From positions 310,001-374,000 of the forward strand of contig NZ_CP062182.1 of NCBI RefSeq assembly GCF_022700675.1: 64,000 nucleotides of DNA, written 5' to 3'. The notes beneath the pieces are model-generated. The model was not told the origin of the DNA. It did no database searches and was given only the letters and a program-made list of their open reading frames with translations. The position numbers were made by a program, and so were the translations under genes. The DNA comes from Acinetobacter sp. ASP199 (GTDB lineage: Bacteria; Pseudomonadota; Gammaproteobacteria; Pseudomonadales; Moraxellaceae). Positions within the stretch are counted from its first letter, which is position 1. The number at the start of each line of letters is the position of its first letter. Positions 34,548 to 43,433 of this stretch are shown here, one piece after another.

Positions 34548-34575
34548 GAAAAAGGAATTCAATCCGAATTCCTTT
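34548..34575 (-). terminator. yacG terminator
   Basis: AAAGGAATTC and GAATTCCTTT form a 10 bp perfect stem with a 5-base loop; on the minus strand it ends in CCTTTTTC, 18 bp past the yacG stop. Confidence 0.75.
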
Positions 34576-34592
34576 CCTCTGGTCAGTCTCAT

Positions 34593-34778
34593 TTAAAACT
34601 GGTCTTCTTCACGGCCTCCATCAGCTTGCGGGGCATCTTGAGTTGGCAGCTTATAGTCTTCATTGGCCCAGGCACCCAAATCAATCATCTTGCAGCGTTC
34701 GGAACAAAAGGGACGAAACGCATTGTCTTCCCACGTAGTCAGTGCACCACAACGTGGGCATTTCAGGGTGGTTGGCAT
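34593..34778 (-). CDS. yacG: DNA gyrase inhibitor / zinc-finger protein YacG
   Basis: YacG is a small zinc protein that binds GyrB and blocks DNA binding by gyrase. The 61-residue product has the four zinc cysteines as CPRCG (residues 7-10 region) and FCSERCK, plus the conserved [17 protein letters not shown] nine bases before the ATG at 34778 sets the start; a longer frame to 34808 lacks support. In many gamma-proteobacteria yacG follows coaE-pilD, but here it is alone and divergent from a TrmB-like methyltransferase gene. Confidence 0.93.
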   Translation of the reverse strand: MPTTLKCPRCGALTTWEDNAFRPFCSERCKMIDLGAWANEDYKLPTQDAPQADGGREEDQF

Positions 34779-34867
34779 AGACAATACTCCACAAAAAACA
34801 GGATTCAATTAGGCAAACATAGCCGCACTTGTTAGACTTATGCGGTTTTCATTAGTTTGATCTGATT

Positions 34868-35506
34868 ATGCCGATTCGTCAATTTCAAGCGCAGCGTATG
34901 CATGCCCCTCGTGATTTTCAAAGCATCAGCCCTGAACCGATTTGTGTAGAAATTGGCGCAGGCAAGGGCAAGCATGCCTTGTTATTTACCCGGACACATC
35001 CAGAGCACAAACTGATTGCGATTGAACGGACCCGTGAAAAATTCCTGGCGATGCAAAAGCAGCATGAATTGGAAGGTCAGCCGAACTTGCAAACCGTACA
35101 TGCTGATGCCCTGCCATGGGTGGTACATGCGCTATATCCTGCCCAAGTGGAGCAGTTTTTTATCCTGTATCCAAACCCGGAACCACATAACCCGGCACAG
35201 CGTTGGGCCAATATGCCGTTCTTTGAATTTTTGCTGTCACGCCTGAAAACAGGCGGCTCGATTACTTTGGCGAGTAACATTCCAGAATATATTGATGAAG
35301 CTGAACAGCAGATGAAAGAGTTATGGAGCCTGCCTTATGAGAAGCAGGTGATTGCCTCTGATTCGGCACGTACCCATTTTGAGATCAAGTATCTGGAGCG
35401 TGGTGAACTATGTCAGCAGCTGATTATTAGCAAGCCTGAGGGTTATGTTACCCGTTTTGATGATTTCCAGCCTCTACAGGGGCAAAATGCTGCGGTTGCG
35501 GAATAA
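34868..35506 (+). CDS. TrmB-like SAM-dependent methyltransferase
   Basis: A 212-residue class I methyltransferase resembling tRNA (guanine-N7) methyltransferase TrmB. The SAM site is VEIGAGKGKHALLF (about 29-42) and IAIERTREKF. The TrmB catalytic stretch, normally FPDPWPKxRHxKRR, is changed here to LYPNPEPHNPAQRW, so the catalytic Asp is Asn and the tRNA-binding basic residues are lost. It is also shorter at the N-terminus. It is probably a paralogue with another substrate, not the main TrmB. The stop is 3 bp before the start of the flavoprotein gene, so the two are translationally linked. Confidence 0.75.
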   Translation: MPIRQFQAQRMHAPRDFQSISPEPICVEIGAGKGKHALLFTRTHPEHKLIAIERTREKFLAMQKQHELEGQPNLQTVHADALPWVVHALYPAQVEQFFILYPNPEPHNPAQRWANMPFFEFLLSRLKTGGSITLASNIPEYIDEAEQQMKELWSLPYEKQVIASDSARTHFEIKYLERGELCQQLIISKPEGYVTRFDDFQPLQGQNAAVAE

Positions 35507-35509
35507 GCC

Positions 35510-36709
35510 ATGAGCAAACGCATAGCGATTGTCGGAGCAGGTCCGGCAGGGCTGATGGCAGCTGAAGTACTGAGTCAGCAGGATTATGAAGTGCATGTCT
35601 ATGAGCAGAAACCGTCTGCTGCACGCAAATTCCTGATGGCAGGTAAGACTGGCCTGAATATCTCGCATGCTGAGCCAGTGGAACAGTTTGTCCAGCGTTA
35701 TGATCAGGCTGAATGGCTGGCACCGTGGGTAAAACGCTGGGATGCCATCTGGATCCAGGAGTGGATGCAAGGCTTGGGTATTGAACCTTATATCGGTTCT
35801 TCTGGGCGGGTGTTTCCAACCGAAATGAAAGCAGCTCCGCTATTACGTGCCTGGTTAAAACGTCTGGCCGAGCAAGGTGTACAGTTTCATTACCGCCATC
35901 AGGTGACCCAGTTAAAACAGAATCAATTGGAACTGTTAGATTTGAAAACTGATGAGCCACGAACAGAACTCTTTAATGCGATTATCCTTGCCTGTGGCGC
36001 GGTATCCTGGTCTAAACTCGGTAGTGATGGAAAATGGCAGGCCTGGCTACAGACAGAAGAAATTGAACCTTTTCAGGCCAGCAATGCCGGGGTAGAATAT
36101 CCATGGTCCAAGTTTATGCAGCCCGTTTTTGGTCAGCCACTCAAACGGGTCGAGGCCTGGGTGGAAGGCAGTGATAAGACGATGGGCGATATCGTTATCA
36201 GCTATTATGGTCTGGAAAGCGGTCTGATCTATAAACAGGGGCGAGGCTTACGTGAGCAGGTCAAATGCGGTCAGCCAATGCAGCTATATCTGGATCTATT
36301 CCCCGATCAAAGCACAGTGCAACTGGCGAAGAAATTACAGCTAAGCAAGAAACAATCTCTAAGCAATGTCTGGCGTAAGGCAGGACTGGAAGGCGCCAAA
36401 GCTGCACTGGTACGTGAGCTGGTGGCGAAAGAGATCTGGCAGGATGCTGAACGTCTGGCACAGCAAATCAAACAGTTGATGATTCCCCTAACTGGCTTCC
36501 GTCCAATTGAGGAAGCGATTAGCTGTGCCGGTGGCGTGAAATGTGACGTTCTGACTGGACATTTGCAACTTAAATCTAATCCTCAGGTTTTCCTGTGCGG
36601 GGAGATGCTGGACTGGGATGCACCCACCGGTGGTTATTTACTCACTGCCTGTATGGCAACAGGTCGTGCGGCGGGTGAAGGTGTGCAGCATTATTTAACC
36701 CAAGATTAA
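35510..36709 (+). CDS. NAD(P)/FAD-dependent oxidoreductase (HI0933/YhiN-like, TIGR03862 type)
   Basis: A 399-residue flavoprotein with the dinucleotide fold IAIVGAGPAGLMAAEVL at the N-terminus, the KFLMAGKTGLNISH block (about 43-56), and the C-terminal FAD contact GEMLDWDAPTGGYLLTACMATGRAAG. This pattern fits the HI0933-like family, subgroup TIGR03862. Family members are thought to act on unknown, perhaps modified RNA or cofactor substrates; no reaction is established. The coupling to a TrmB-like methyltransferase 3 bp upstream suggests a shared pathway. Confidence 0.88.
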   Translation: MSKRIAIVGAGPAGLMAAEVLSQQDYEVHVYEQKPSAARKFLMAGKTGLNISHAEPVEQFVQRYDQAEWLAPWVKRWDAIWIQEWMQGLGIEPYIGSSGRVFPTEMKAAPLLRAWLKRLAEQGVQFHYRHQVTQLKQNQLELLDLKTDEPRTELFNAIILACGAVSWSKLGSDGKWQAWLQTEEIEPFQASNAGVEYPWSKFMQPVFGQPLKRVEAWVEGSDKTMGDIVISYYGLESGLIYKQGRGLREQVKCGQPMQLYLDLFPDQSTVQLAKKLQLSKKQSLSNVWRKAGLEGAKAALVRELVAKEIWQDAERLAQQIKQLMIPLTGFRPIEEAISCAGGVKCDVLTGHLQLKSNPQVFLCGEMLDWDAPTGGYLLTACMATGRAAGEGVQHYLTQD

Positions 36710-36711
36710 TA

Positions 36712-36906
36712 CTAGATCTCTTTCATAAATCAAAAAATGATGATCTATTCATCATATTTAAATGCGTATTGAAAGCTTCTTCTCCCTCAGGGATGAGGAG
36801 CATTCTCCGCATCAGGATGAGGGCATTTTTTGTAGAAAGCCTCTCCTTTTAGGAGAGGGGATCCAGGATAATTTTTTACTCGTTAAATAATGATTTAGCA
36901 AAGAAA
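36712..36906. repeat. MITE-like intergenic repeat, copy B
   Basis: About 195 bp with the same left end as copy A (TAGATCTCTTTCATAAATCA is identical over 20 bases at both) and a similar right end (AATGATTTAGCAAAGAAA). The interior shows the same CTTCTCCCTC...GGATGAG...CCTCTCC...GGAGAGGGG order, with a divergent middle. It begins 3 bp after the flavoprotein stop codon. Confidence 0.75.
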
Positions 36907-36957
36907 TTTGATGCTTCTAGTCTGTACCAACAATTGAAGCTTAATTATCCCTCTATA

Positions 36958-36988
36958 AAATTAAGGAAGCTTTTGCTTCCTTAATTTT
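36958..36988 (-). terminator. terminator of the lipoprotein gene
   Basis: AAATTAAGGAAGC and GCTTCCTTAATTT form a 13 bp stem with a TTTT loop; the arm overlaps the stop codon of the gene at 36987. Confidence 0.75.
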
Positions 36989-37562
36989 ATTTTGTCTCTG
37001 CTTTATTTGCAGCAGTTGTTTCTGAGTATTGTGAACGCCAGTGTTCCAGTTGTTCCTGGGCATGTAGATACTGTCCCAGACCTTTTACATTTTCCTTGGC
37101 ATCATGCTGGATGGTTTGGTCTGAAGAAGTCTGGTCCAGCAGTTTTTGCTGCTGTTCCCAGTATTGATAAATCAGCCCCTGAATATAGCGGCCCTGTTCA
37201 GTTTTTAGTTCCAGACTTTTTAATAAAGCCAGTGCCGATTGCACATGGTCGCGCTGGCGTTGCTGCATAAATTCTTCCGTCAGGTTGCCTTCGTTACGCA
37301 TGCGTTCAGTTTCGGCTTCTATATCATCATTTAAGGATTGCAAGCGCTGCTCAAAGTCATCCAGTACGGCAATATCCTGTTGATCATCAGCCGTTTTTGG
37401 AAAATCCTTCACTGGCTGTGTTTTCAGTTCATTCATCATTTCTTCAGCTGCTTCATTTTGCTGAGTTGCTTCCGGCTTCGGTGCATCTTTCTGATTACAC
37501 GCCAGCAGAAACAGGGTAGAGCTAAGCAAGGTGATTCGGCTGAGGTTTTGGATATTTAGCAT
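36987..37562 (-). CDS. hypothetical lipoprotein
   Basis: A 191-residue lipoprotein with lipobox LLAC (Cys22). The mature protein is highly charged and almost wholly helical, with long coiled-coil-like stretches (about 65-135) and a Glu/Gln/Lys-rich tail (ETTAANKAETK). AGGA 11 bases before the ATG supports the start. It lacks Asp after the cysteine (CNQK), so outer-membrane sorting is likely. No family recognised. It follows the methyltransferase gene at 37585 by 22 bp on the same strand. Confidence 0.75.
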   Translation of the reverse strand: MLNIQNLSRITLLSSTLFLLACNQKDAPKPEATQQNEAAEEMMNELKTQPVKDFPKTADDQQDIAVLDDFEQRLQSLNDDIEAETERMRNEGNLTEEFMQQRQRDHVQSALALLKSLELKTEQGRYIQGLIYQYWEQQQKLLDQTSSDQTIQHDAKENVKGLGQYLHAQEQLEHWRSQYSETTAANKAETK

Positions 37563-37584
37563 TGTTCTGTCCTATAAAGTTTTA

Positions 37585-38367
37585 TTAAGGCGTTGGAATT
37601 TTTTGAAAGATATAAACATGGGTGACATAAGGGAAGTCAATCTGTTCATCAGGCTGCTTGCCAGTATGCGCTAGAACGATTTGTTCAAACTGAGATTTCA
37701 GTTGCTGTTGTACATCGTCAGGCTGGGCGGCAATAAAACTGGTCGAGAGCAGACGTTTGGAAACCACCTGTTCCACAGTGCCTGAATGGATCTGCTGCAA
37801 GGTTGTTTCTGCTACGGGGCGAAACAGCTGCTGATCCTGAAATACATCATGCCACTGACCGCTATGATAACGGGGTGTATCACCTTCCATCGGCAGAATA
37901 AAATCTGCCAGAGCTTTGACCCAGCCGACATTAACATCACGCTGGTTCCAGATCAGTACCAGATAGCCCCGATCTTTCAGTATCCGATGGATTTCTTTCA
38001 AACTATCCAGATTGGCAAACCAGTGAAAAGATTGTGCGCAAAACACGGCATGGATCGAGGCATTCTCCAGTGGCAGGGCGTCACTCATCGCCTGCAAGGT
38101 CGGAATATCTGGATGAACCCGCTTGAGTTGCGTTAACATCTCCGCGACAGGATCAACTGCCAGAATATGTGAACTGATGAATTTCAGCTGGGGCAGAAAT
38201 TTGCCAGTACCGCTCCCTAAATCAAGTAGTTGGGCATCCGTAGTTAAGCCAAGCTGCTGTTGCAACCAGGGCACTAATGCTTCAGGATAACTTGGGCGCA
38301 CCTGCTGATAGCGCTCAGCAGCGCTGCTAAACCCCTGTTTTGCAGCAGGATGCAATGATTGTGTCAT
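37585..38367 (-). CDS. class I SAM-dependent methyltransferase
   Basis: A 260-residue methyltransferase of the UbiE/Methyltransf_11 type: motif I LLDLGSGTGKFL (about 47-58), motif II ILAVDPVAEML, and motif IV with FCAQSFHWF. The N-terminus GFSSAAERYQQVRPSYPEALVPWL is common to a group often annotated as trans-aconitate methyltransferase-like, but the substrate is not known. It precedes the lipoprotein gene on the minus strand and is divergent from the alpha/beta hydrolase-like gene at 38481. Confidence 0.88.
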   Translation of the reverse strand: MTQSLHPAAKQGFSSAAERYQQVRPSYPEALVPWLQQQLGLTTDAQLLDLGSGTGKFLPQLKFISSHILAVDPVAEMLTQLKRVHPDIPTLQAMSDALPLENASIHAVFCAQSFHWFANLDSLKEIHRILKDRGYLVLIWNQRDVNVGWVKALADFILPMEGDTPRYHSGQWHDVFQDQQLFRPVAETTLQQIHSGTVEQVVSKRLLSTSFIAAQPDDVQQQLKSQFEQIVLAHTGKQPDEQIDFPYVTHVYIFQKIPTP

Positions 38368-38480
38368 ATTTTGCGCTTTTTAATCTTGGTCTTCGCTATA
38401 AAATAGCATATTCATTTTTGCATCGTTTTGCGCCATTGAATTTGTAATGGAAGCGTACGTTTTACAGGCATGGGAAAGTT

Positions 38481-39752
38481 ATGGAAAAACAAATCGTCTT
38501 TGAAGATGAGCACATTCGCGCGATCTTTATGCCGGGATCATCTTCAGAACTGATCTTCTCCTTCGGGGATCTGATTACCCGTGCCAAGGGAACCACCATC
38601 AATGCAGAGAAGTCGCTGCAAAAGTTTGAATTCAATGTGCTTGGGATTATGCCCAAAGATAAATCCTGGTTTCCACAAGCGTCTATGCAAGCCATGCTGG
38701 ATGCGATTGCTGAACTGATTGCGCCATTTGAACAGCGTATTGCCTATGGCGGTTCAATGGGCGGTTATGCGGCCATTAAATATTCTAATGCTCTGGACGT
38801 GCAGCGCGCCGTGGCGATGGTGCCGCAATACTCGATTGATCCGGAAGATGTTAAAGATGCCCGCTATAACATGTTCTATCAGCCAGAACTGAATGGCGAA
38901 ATGCGCATTACCCCGGTAGATGTCAGTGAAGATCGTGAATACATTATTATTTATGATCCACACTATGCCCAGGATCGTGCGCATTATCACAAGCTCAGAG
39001 ACGTGCTGCCAGTGCACCATGTGCTGCATCTGGCCTTTACCAATCACGATGCCATTGCTGTATTGGCAAGCTCGGAACTGGTCAATGACTTCCTGCGACA
39101 TGAATTTGATGCCAGCTATTTTTATCAGAAGATGCGCCGGGTCAAAAAGAACAGCAAATTTTATTACCGTAAGGTGATTGAAAACCTGTTGCCACGACAT
39201 CGTATGGCACTGGGTCGTATCCTGAAAAATAATGACCTGCAGCTGGATTCACAGTTCTTTGATGCCAATCAGAAGCAGACCATTCTGCGTGAATTATTGA
39301 GCAACAAACAGGTCGATCAGCATGATCTGATGAAACTCGGGATTCAGGTCAATCTGCCTCAGGAAAACCGTCAGATTCTGCTGGATGTGTATGGCCATGG
39401 TCTGGTGTTTAATGTCATCAGCAACAAGATTGAAAGCTATGCCGATCAGGCAATTGCGCTCAACCATAAATTCCTGATTCCGATTTATGCGCGCGGCAAT
39501 GGCTTGCTGACCATCAACCTGAATGATGAACGTTATCTGGTGGTGATGAATGACCGTCATATAATGAAACTGGTCAAAGAGCAGGAGCCACTTTCGGTCG
39601 GAATGCACCCAATTCTGATGAAACGTTATACCGATTTCTATATGCTCAGTTATAAGGAACTAAGTCTCAAAACTGATGAATACGGTGCCGCAGCTTTTGT
39701 AGATGACAGTGACAAAAATACGCACTTTGTGACACGCAGTGAAGCAAATTAA
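38481..39752 (+). CDS. alpha/beta hydrolase-like protein with a C-terminal extension
   Basis: A 423-residue protein. Residues 1-220 look like an alpha/beta hydrolase with the nucleophile elbow YGGSMGGYAA (Ser92) and a late LAFTNHDAIA segment that could carry the catalytic His (about residue 190). The middle (about 220-300) is basic and helical, and the last 120 residues are rich in beta strands and may bind a ligand. I do not know the family; it resembles the Asp2-like esterase group in the elbow only. GGGAAAG before the ATG supports the start. It stands alone with both flanks divergent or unlinked. Confidence 0.6.
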   Translation: MEKQIVFEDEHIRAIFMPGSSSELIFSFGDLITRAKGTTINAEKSLQKFEFNVLGIMPKDKSWFPQASMQAMLDAIAELIAPFEQRIAYGGSMGGYAAIKYSNALDVQRAVAMVPQYSIDPEDVKDARYNMFYQPELNGEMRITPVDVSEDREYIIIYDPHYAQDRAHYHKLRDVLPVHHVLHLAFTNHDAIAVLASSELVNDFLRHEFDASYFYQKMRRVKKNSKFYYRKVIENLLPRHRMALGRILKNNDLQLDSQFFDANQKQTILRELLSNKQVDQHDLMKLGIQVNLPQENRQILLDVYGHGLVFNVISNKIESYADQAIALNHKFLIPIYARGNGLLTINLNDERYLVVMNDRHIMKLVKEQEPLSVGMHPILMKRYTDFYMLSYKELSLKTDEYGAAAFVDDSDKNTHFVTRSEAN

Positions 39753-39874
39753 CTTGAAATAACAATAAAAAACAATGACTTGACTTATTGTGTGGCTGGC
39801 ATAAGATGTAGTTATGCGGTATGGATCTTTTCATTGCCGCACGCGATTGTTTTCGTAAGAAGGGGGTACATCTT

Positions 39875-40072
39875 ATGCAATCTACACAGTTCGCCACCAT
39901 ATTTTTAATGCTGACTTTGGGCCTGCCCAACGTGGCATTCGCCAAAGACAGCGTACACCCGACGATTATTTTCCTGAGTGCAACCATTGTATTTTTGATG
40001 ATCCTGACAGTTTATATCGTTTATAAAATTCGTCATTCTGTACGTAATCATCTGGATAAACCACTCGATTAA
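39875..40072 (+). CDS. small membrane protein, 65 residues
   Basis: A short protein with an N-terminal signal-like stretch (residues 4-21, ending AFA) and a second hydrophobic segment (about 28-46, IIFLSATIVFLMILTVYIVY), followed by a basic tail (KIRHSVRNHLDKPLD). AAGGGGG ten bases upstream supports the ATG at 39875 over an upstream ATG at 39821. If the first segment is cleaved, one transmembrane helix remains. No known family. Confidence 0.6.
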   Translation: MQSTQFATIFLMLTLGLPNVAFAKDSVHPTIIFLSATIVFLMILTVYIVYKIRHSVRNHLDKPLD

Positions 40073-40166
40073 GCCAGGCAGGATAAAGTCTAAAAAACGG
40101 TTGAAAACCCTGAATGACTTGTTTTAAATGACAGGATGAATTGTCTAACAAGATTGAGGGTAGGCC

Positions 40167-41120
40167 GTGAAAGCCGTATATTTGGATTATGCTTCTCTGG
40201 ATCAACAGGATCTCGACTTTCAGGCACTGCATGCCGTATTTGACGAGTTAACACTTTATCCTGCAACTTCTACGGCTGAGCTTTTGGCACGTGTCCAGGA
40301 TGTTGATGTCATCATCACCAATAAAGTCATGGTGAATGCTGAAACCATTCAGCAATGTCCTCAACTGAAGCTAATTTTAATCTCTGCCACAGGCACCAAT
40401 AATGTCGATCTGGCCGCAGCCAAAGCGCGCAATATTGTGGTGTGTAACTGTCAGGCTTATGGTACTTCCGCCGTTGCTCAACATACCCTTATGTTAATGC
40501 TCAATCTGGCAACGTCTTTTCTGTCTTATCAGCAAAAATTACAACAAGGCGAATGGCAAAAAGCTTCCCAATTTTGTCTGCTAGATTCCCCGATTGTAGA
40601 ATTGTCTGGTAAAACCCTCGGCATTGTAGGTTATGGAGAACTGGGTAAGGCTGTGGCTAAACTGGCAGAAGCTTTTGACATGAAGGTGATGATTGGATCA
40701 TTGCCAAATCGTCCGGGTGATGCCTCACGTGTACCATTCGCCGAGCTATTGTCTCAGGTCGATTTCCTCAGTTTGCACTGTCCTTTGACTGAAGAAACCC
40801 GTGACTTGATCAGCCATGCCGAGCTGGATGCGATGAAACCAAGCGCTTTTCTGATTAACTGTGCACGTGGCGGCATTGTGAATGAAGCGGCGCTGGCACA
40901 GGCATTACGTGAAGGCAAGATTGCTGGCGCTGCCACCGATGTACTTACGGTAGAACCACCGAAAGAAGGTAATGTACTGCTCGACCCAAGCATCCCAAAT
41001 CTGATTGTCACACCGCACAATGCCTGGGGTAGTGTCGATGCCCGCCAGCGCATCGTGGATCAGATGGTGGAAAATGCTAAAGCCTTTCAGGCAGGCCAGC
41101 CGATTCGTCAGGTGAACTGA
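40167..41120 (+). CDS. D-2-hydroxyacid dehydrogenase (glycerate dehydrogenase-like)
   Basis: A 317-residue NAD-dependent enzyme that reduces 2-oxoacids such as hydroxypyruvate to D-2-hydroxyacids. The nucleotide fold is LGIVGYGELGKAVAKLA (about 150-166). The catalytic Arg is in NCARGGIVNE, the Glu in TVEPPKEGN and the His in TPHNAWGS. The start is a GTG at 40167 with GAGGG ten bases upstream. Closest in style to HprA-type glycerate dehydrogenases; the exact substrate is not fixed by sequence. It ends in front of a terminator shared with the convergent gene. Confidence 0.9.
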   Translation: MKAVYLDYASLDQQDLDFQALHAVFDELTLYPATSTAELLARVQDVDVIITNKVMVNAETIQQCPQLKLILISATGTNNVDLAAAKARNIVVCNCQAYGTSAVAQHTLMLMLNLATSFLSYQQKLQQGEWQKASQFCLLDSPIVELSGKTLGIVGYGELGKAVAKLAEAFDMKVMIGSLPNRPGDASRVPFAELLSQVDFLSLHCPLTEETRDLISHAELDAMKPSAFLINCARGGIVNEAALAQALREGKIAGAATDVLTVEPPKEGNVLLDPSIPNLIVTPHNAWGSVDARQRIVDQMVENAKAFQAGQPIRQVN

Positions 41121-41157
41121 TCTTATTTCGTCAATCCAGACATTATTCTCTTCAGAT

Positions 41158-41184
41158 TAAAAAAGCCCATTAAGGGCTTTTTTT
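41158..41184 (+). terminator. bidirectional terminator
   Basis: AAAAAAGCCC and GGGCTTTTTT flank a 5-base loop between the convergent dehydrogenase and the exported-protein gene at 41198. Confidence 0.85.
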
Positions 41185-41197
41185 AAATATGCTATTT

Positions 41198-41707
41198 TTA
41201 GAGATCATCCACTGCATAACTGGTTGCACCGCCTGAGCTGGATTGTGGCTGCGGTGTAGTGCTTTGCGTTGCCGTTGAAGACTGACTCAAAGGCTGCTGC
41301 TCAATCGGGACTTGCTGTTGCGGATTGCCCAGCCAGACATCTTTGGTCTGCTGAATTTTCTGACCTGTTTGCTGAGCCACTTGCGTTGCGCCTTGGTCTA
41401 CTTTTTCAATGGTCGTTGCTGTGGTGGATTTGGTATTGCCCCAGACCTGATCAACTTTCGGTTTTACTTTCGCGATACCTTTTTCTGTTGCTGCTCCAAC
41501 TTTCTCAGCAGTATTGATTACGCCTTGCTGGGTTTTATAGGCAAATACATGCAGCAGGTTTGGATTATCACCATACGGTGCAATCGGTTTTGCATGTTGC
41601 TGCTGGGTTTCACTGGCTTGCACGGTTTGAGTCAAAATAGGTGCACACAGCAATAATGCGCTGCTAAAGATCTTGGTTTTTTTCATCGTCATTTTTTTCA
41701 TAGTCAT
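41198..41707 (-). CDS. hypothetical exported protein
   Basis: A 169-residue protein with a signal peptide (basic start, hydrophobic stretch, cleavage near VQA/SE at about residue 32). The mature part has repeats of Thr/Lys/Val-rich helix (TAEKVGAATEKGIAKVKPKVDQV, about 67-89) and a C-terminal Gln/Ser/Thr-rich low-complexity tail. The helical repeat resembles LEA-like or apolipoprotein-like proteins. Several close Met codons at the start (MTMKKMTMKK) leave the exact start open; none has a good ribosome site. Function unknown. Confidence 0.65.
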   Translation of the reverse strand: MTMKKMTMKKTKIFSSALLLCAPILTQTVQASETQQQHAKPIAPYGDNPNLLHVFAYKTQQGVINTAEKVGAATEKGIAKVKPKVDQVWGNTKSTTATTIEKVDQGATQVAQQTGQKIQQTKDVWLGNPQQQVPIEQQPLSQSSTATQSTTPQPQSSSGGATSYAVDDL

Positions 41708-41929
41708 AAGGGGAGCGACCTCGCAGAGTGAGATAACGGTCTTTGATTGTGTTTTTCAGTGTAATGGAAGGTAATGTAAAAACAATGGATATTCTGTGCA
41801 ATTCACTTAACTGATCTAAGAAAGATGAAAAGCTGGCTGATTTCAAGAATAAGTAAAGAATGAATTTGATAGGAAGATGATTTACAAGAGAAGCTGCCCC
41901 ATATTTGAGGTAAATACAGGGCGAGATGC

Positions 41930-42319
41930 TTAGTCACACTGTTCGATGGCTTCTTTGGCAAAGTGGTTGCGTAGTGCCAAGAAGTTCTTTTGCGCGGTTT
42001 CACTGTACAAGTCAAATTTCTGTGCAGTACTGGTATTGTCGCGCTGGAAAGTTGCTGAACCGGCATCAATCAGGGTTAAACCCTTGAATGACCATTGTTC
42101 TACGACACGGCTGTTCTCTAGGTTGCCGATAAATTCAATCACGCATTTGTCATTGAACTTGGTCAGTTTGGCTTTATTGTTTTTGGTTTCAGGATAAACC
42201 TCAAGATTCTGTACTTCCTGTAATACGCCCAGTTGAAGTTGTGGAATAGTCGGTTGAGATGTACACGCTGAAAGAGCAATACCCGCAAGACCAGTCAAAA
42301 TAAGAGCTTTAAATTTCAT
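41930..42319 (-). CDS. hypothetical lipoprotein
   Basis: A 129-residue lipoprotein: signal with lipobox LSAC (Cys19), then a mature domain with two cysteines (Cys59 in DKCVIEF and the near-terminal EQCD) that could form a disulfide. It looks like a small periplasmic beta/alpha domain; no family recognised. It is alone on the minus strand; the 110 bp between it and the AT-rich gene at 42431 hold divergent promoters. Base composition is like the core genome. Confidence 0.7.
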   Translation of the reverse strand: MKFKALILTGLAGIALSACTSQPTIPQLQLGVLQEVQNLEVYPETKNNKAKLTKFNDKCVIEFIGNLENSRVVEQWSFKGLTLIDAGSATFQRDNTSTAQKFDLYSETAQKNFLALRNHFAKEAIEQCD

Positions 42320-42430
42320 ATGATTCTTTCTTGTTGAGTGTTGTTAGGTTGAGTATAGGCAATTCAGATGAAATTGCCTATGATCTAAAAACTAATTTTT
42401 AAACAATACTATACCCTTATAGATATAAAT

Positions 42431-43402
42431 ATGGATCACCTACTAGACTCGTTGGATCAAATAGAAAATTTAGAAGATCAGCTACGTGATCATATTAACC
42501 ATGGAGTTCTTCATTACCAATTATTAAATGATAAGCATAAGTGGTGGATGTTATGTAGTGCTTTAGATGTATTAGGAGATACTTTTATAGCCTTTAAGGA
42601 TTATTTACAAACGGACTTTCCTAAAGAAACAGGGCTGAAATATATTTATTGCTATGGAATTTTGCAATGTTTCATTCTTCAACAAGATAGCTTGAAGCAT
42701 TTATATGAAGTATTCGAAGTGCAGTGGGAAACCACGAGTGAGCTGAAAAAGATCCGTAAGATTAGGAATGCTTCGATTGGTCATACAGTTCTAAACAATC
42801 AAGGAGGAAGAAGCGAGAAAGATAGGAATGAATTTAACAATTTTATTTCTCGTATCACTATTAATAAATTGGGATTTGACTTGCTGAGGTATTCAAAAAA
42901 GGCAGAAGATACTGTTTATGAAAAAATTTCTATTCATGAATTACTCAAGAAGCAACTAGATGAAGTAATTGTTCTATTGAGACGATTAATTAAAGGAATA
43001 ATTAATATGGAAAATGAAGTAAAAAAGAAATTTGAAAATGAGAAATTAGTTGACCTACTGCCAATTTCTTATTGGTTCGAAAAAATCCATAGCATTTATA
43101 GTGAACAAAATAAGTCATTTGCTTATACAGCTTTAGATCATATCCAAAAGCAATATTTAGAGTTGAAACACTCTTTAGAAAATAGATTATTTCAGAGTGA
43201 AGACTGGTTTAATGAAATTGAAGATTATCTGGTCGGAATTGAATTAATGAGAAAATCAATGTTAGATAATGATGAGCGTACTGCACGTATATGCAACTTT
43301 TATCTTGATGAAAAAAATGATTATTTCAAAAAATTAATGTTAGAAATTGATGAAAAGTATGAACGCAGATTCAAATACCAAGTGCGACATATTTGTAGTT
43401 AG
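42431..43402 (+). CDS. HEPN-motif protein of unknown function
   Basis: A 323-residue, almost fully helical cytoplasmic protein. Residues 112-118 read RNASIGH, a match to the R-(N/D/H)-x4-H motif that forms the active site of HEPN ribonucleases. Around it, LKKIRKIRNASIGHT and the aromatic helix before it fit the last helices of a HEPN bundle. The second half (about 180-323) is charged and coiled-coil-like. The gene is more AT-rich than both flanks and sits directly before an IS30-family element, so it was probably acquired. Many such proteins act in phage defence or as toxins; no antitoxin (MNT) gene is adjacent. The role here is inference. Confidence 0.6.
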   Translation: MDHLLDSLDQIENLEDQLRDHINHGVLHYQLLNDKHKWWMLCSALDVLGDTFIAFKDYLQTDFPKETGLKYIYCYGILQCFILQQDSLKHLYEVFEVQWETTSELKKIRKIRNASIGHTVLNNQGGRSEKDRNEFNNFISRITINKLGFDLLRYSKKAEDTVYEKISIHELLKKQLDEVIVLLRRLIKGIINMENEVKKKFENEKLVDLLPISYWFEKIHSIYSEQNKSFAYTALDHIQKQYLELKHSLENRLFQSEDWFNEIEDYLVGIELMRKSMLDNDERTARICNFYLDEKNDYFKKLMLEIDEKYERRFKYQVRHICS

Positions 43403-43433
43403 TTGAAAAAGTTAGGTGTATTAAAATCATTAG

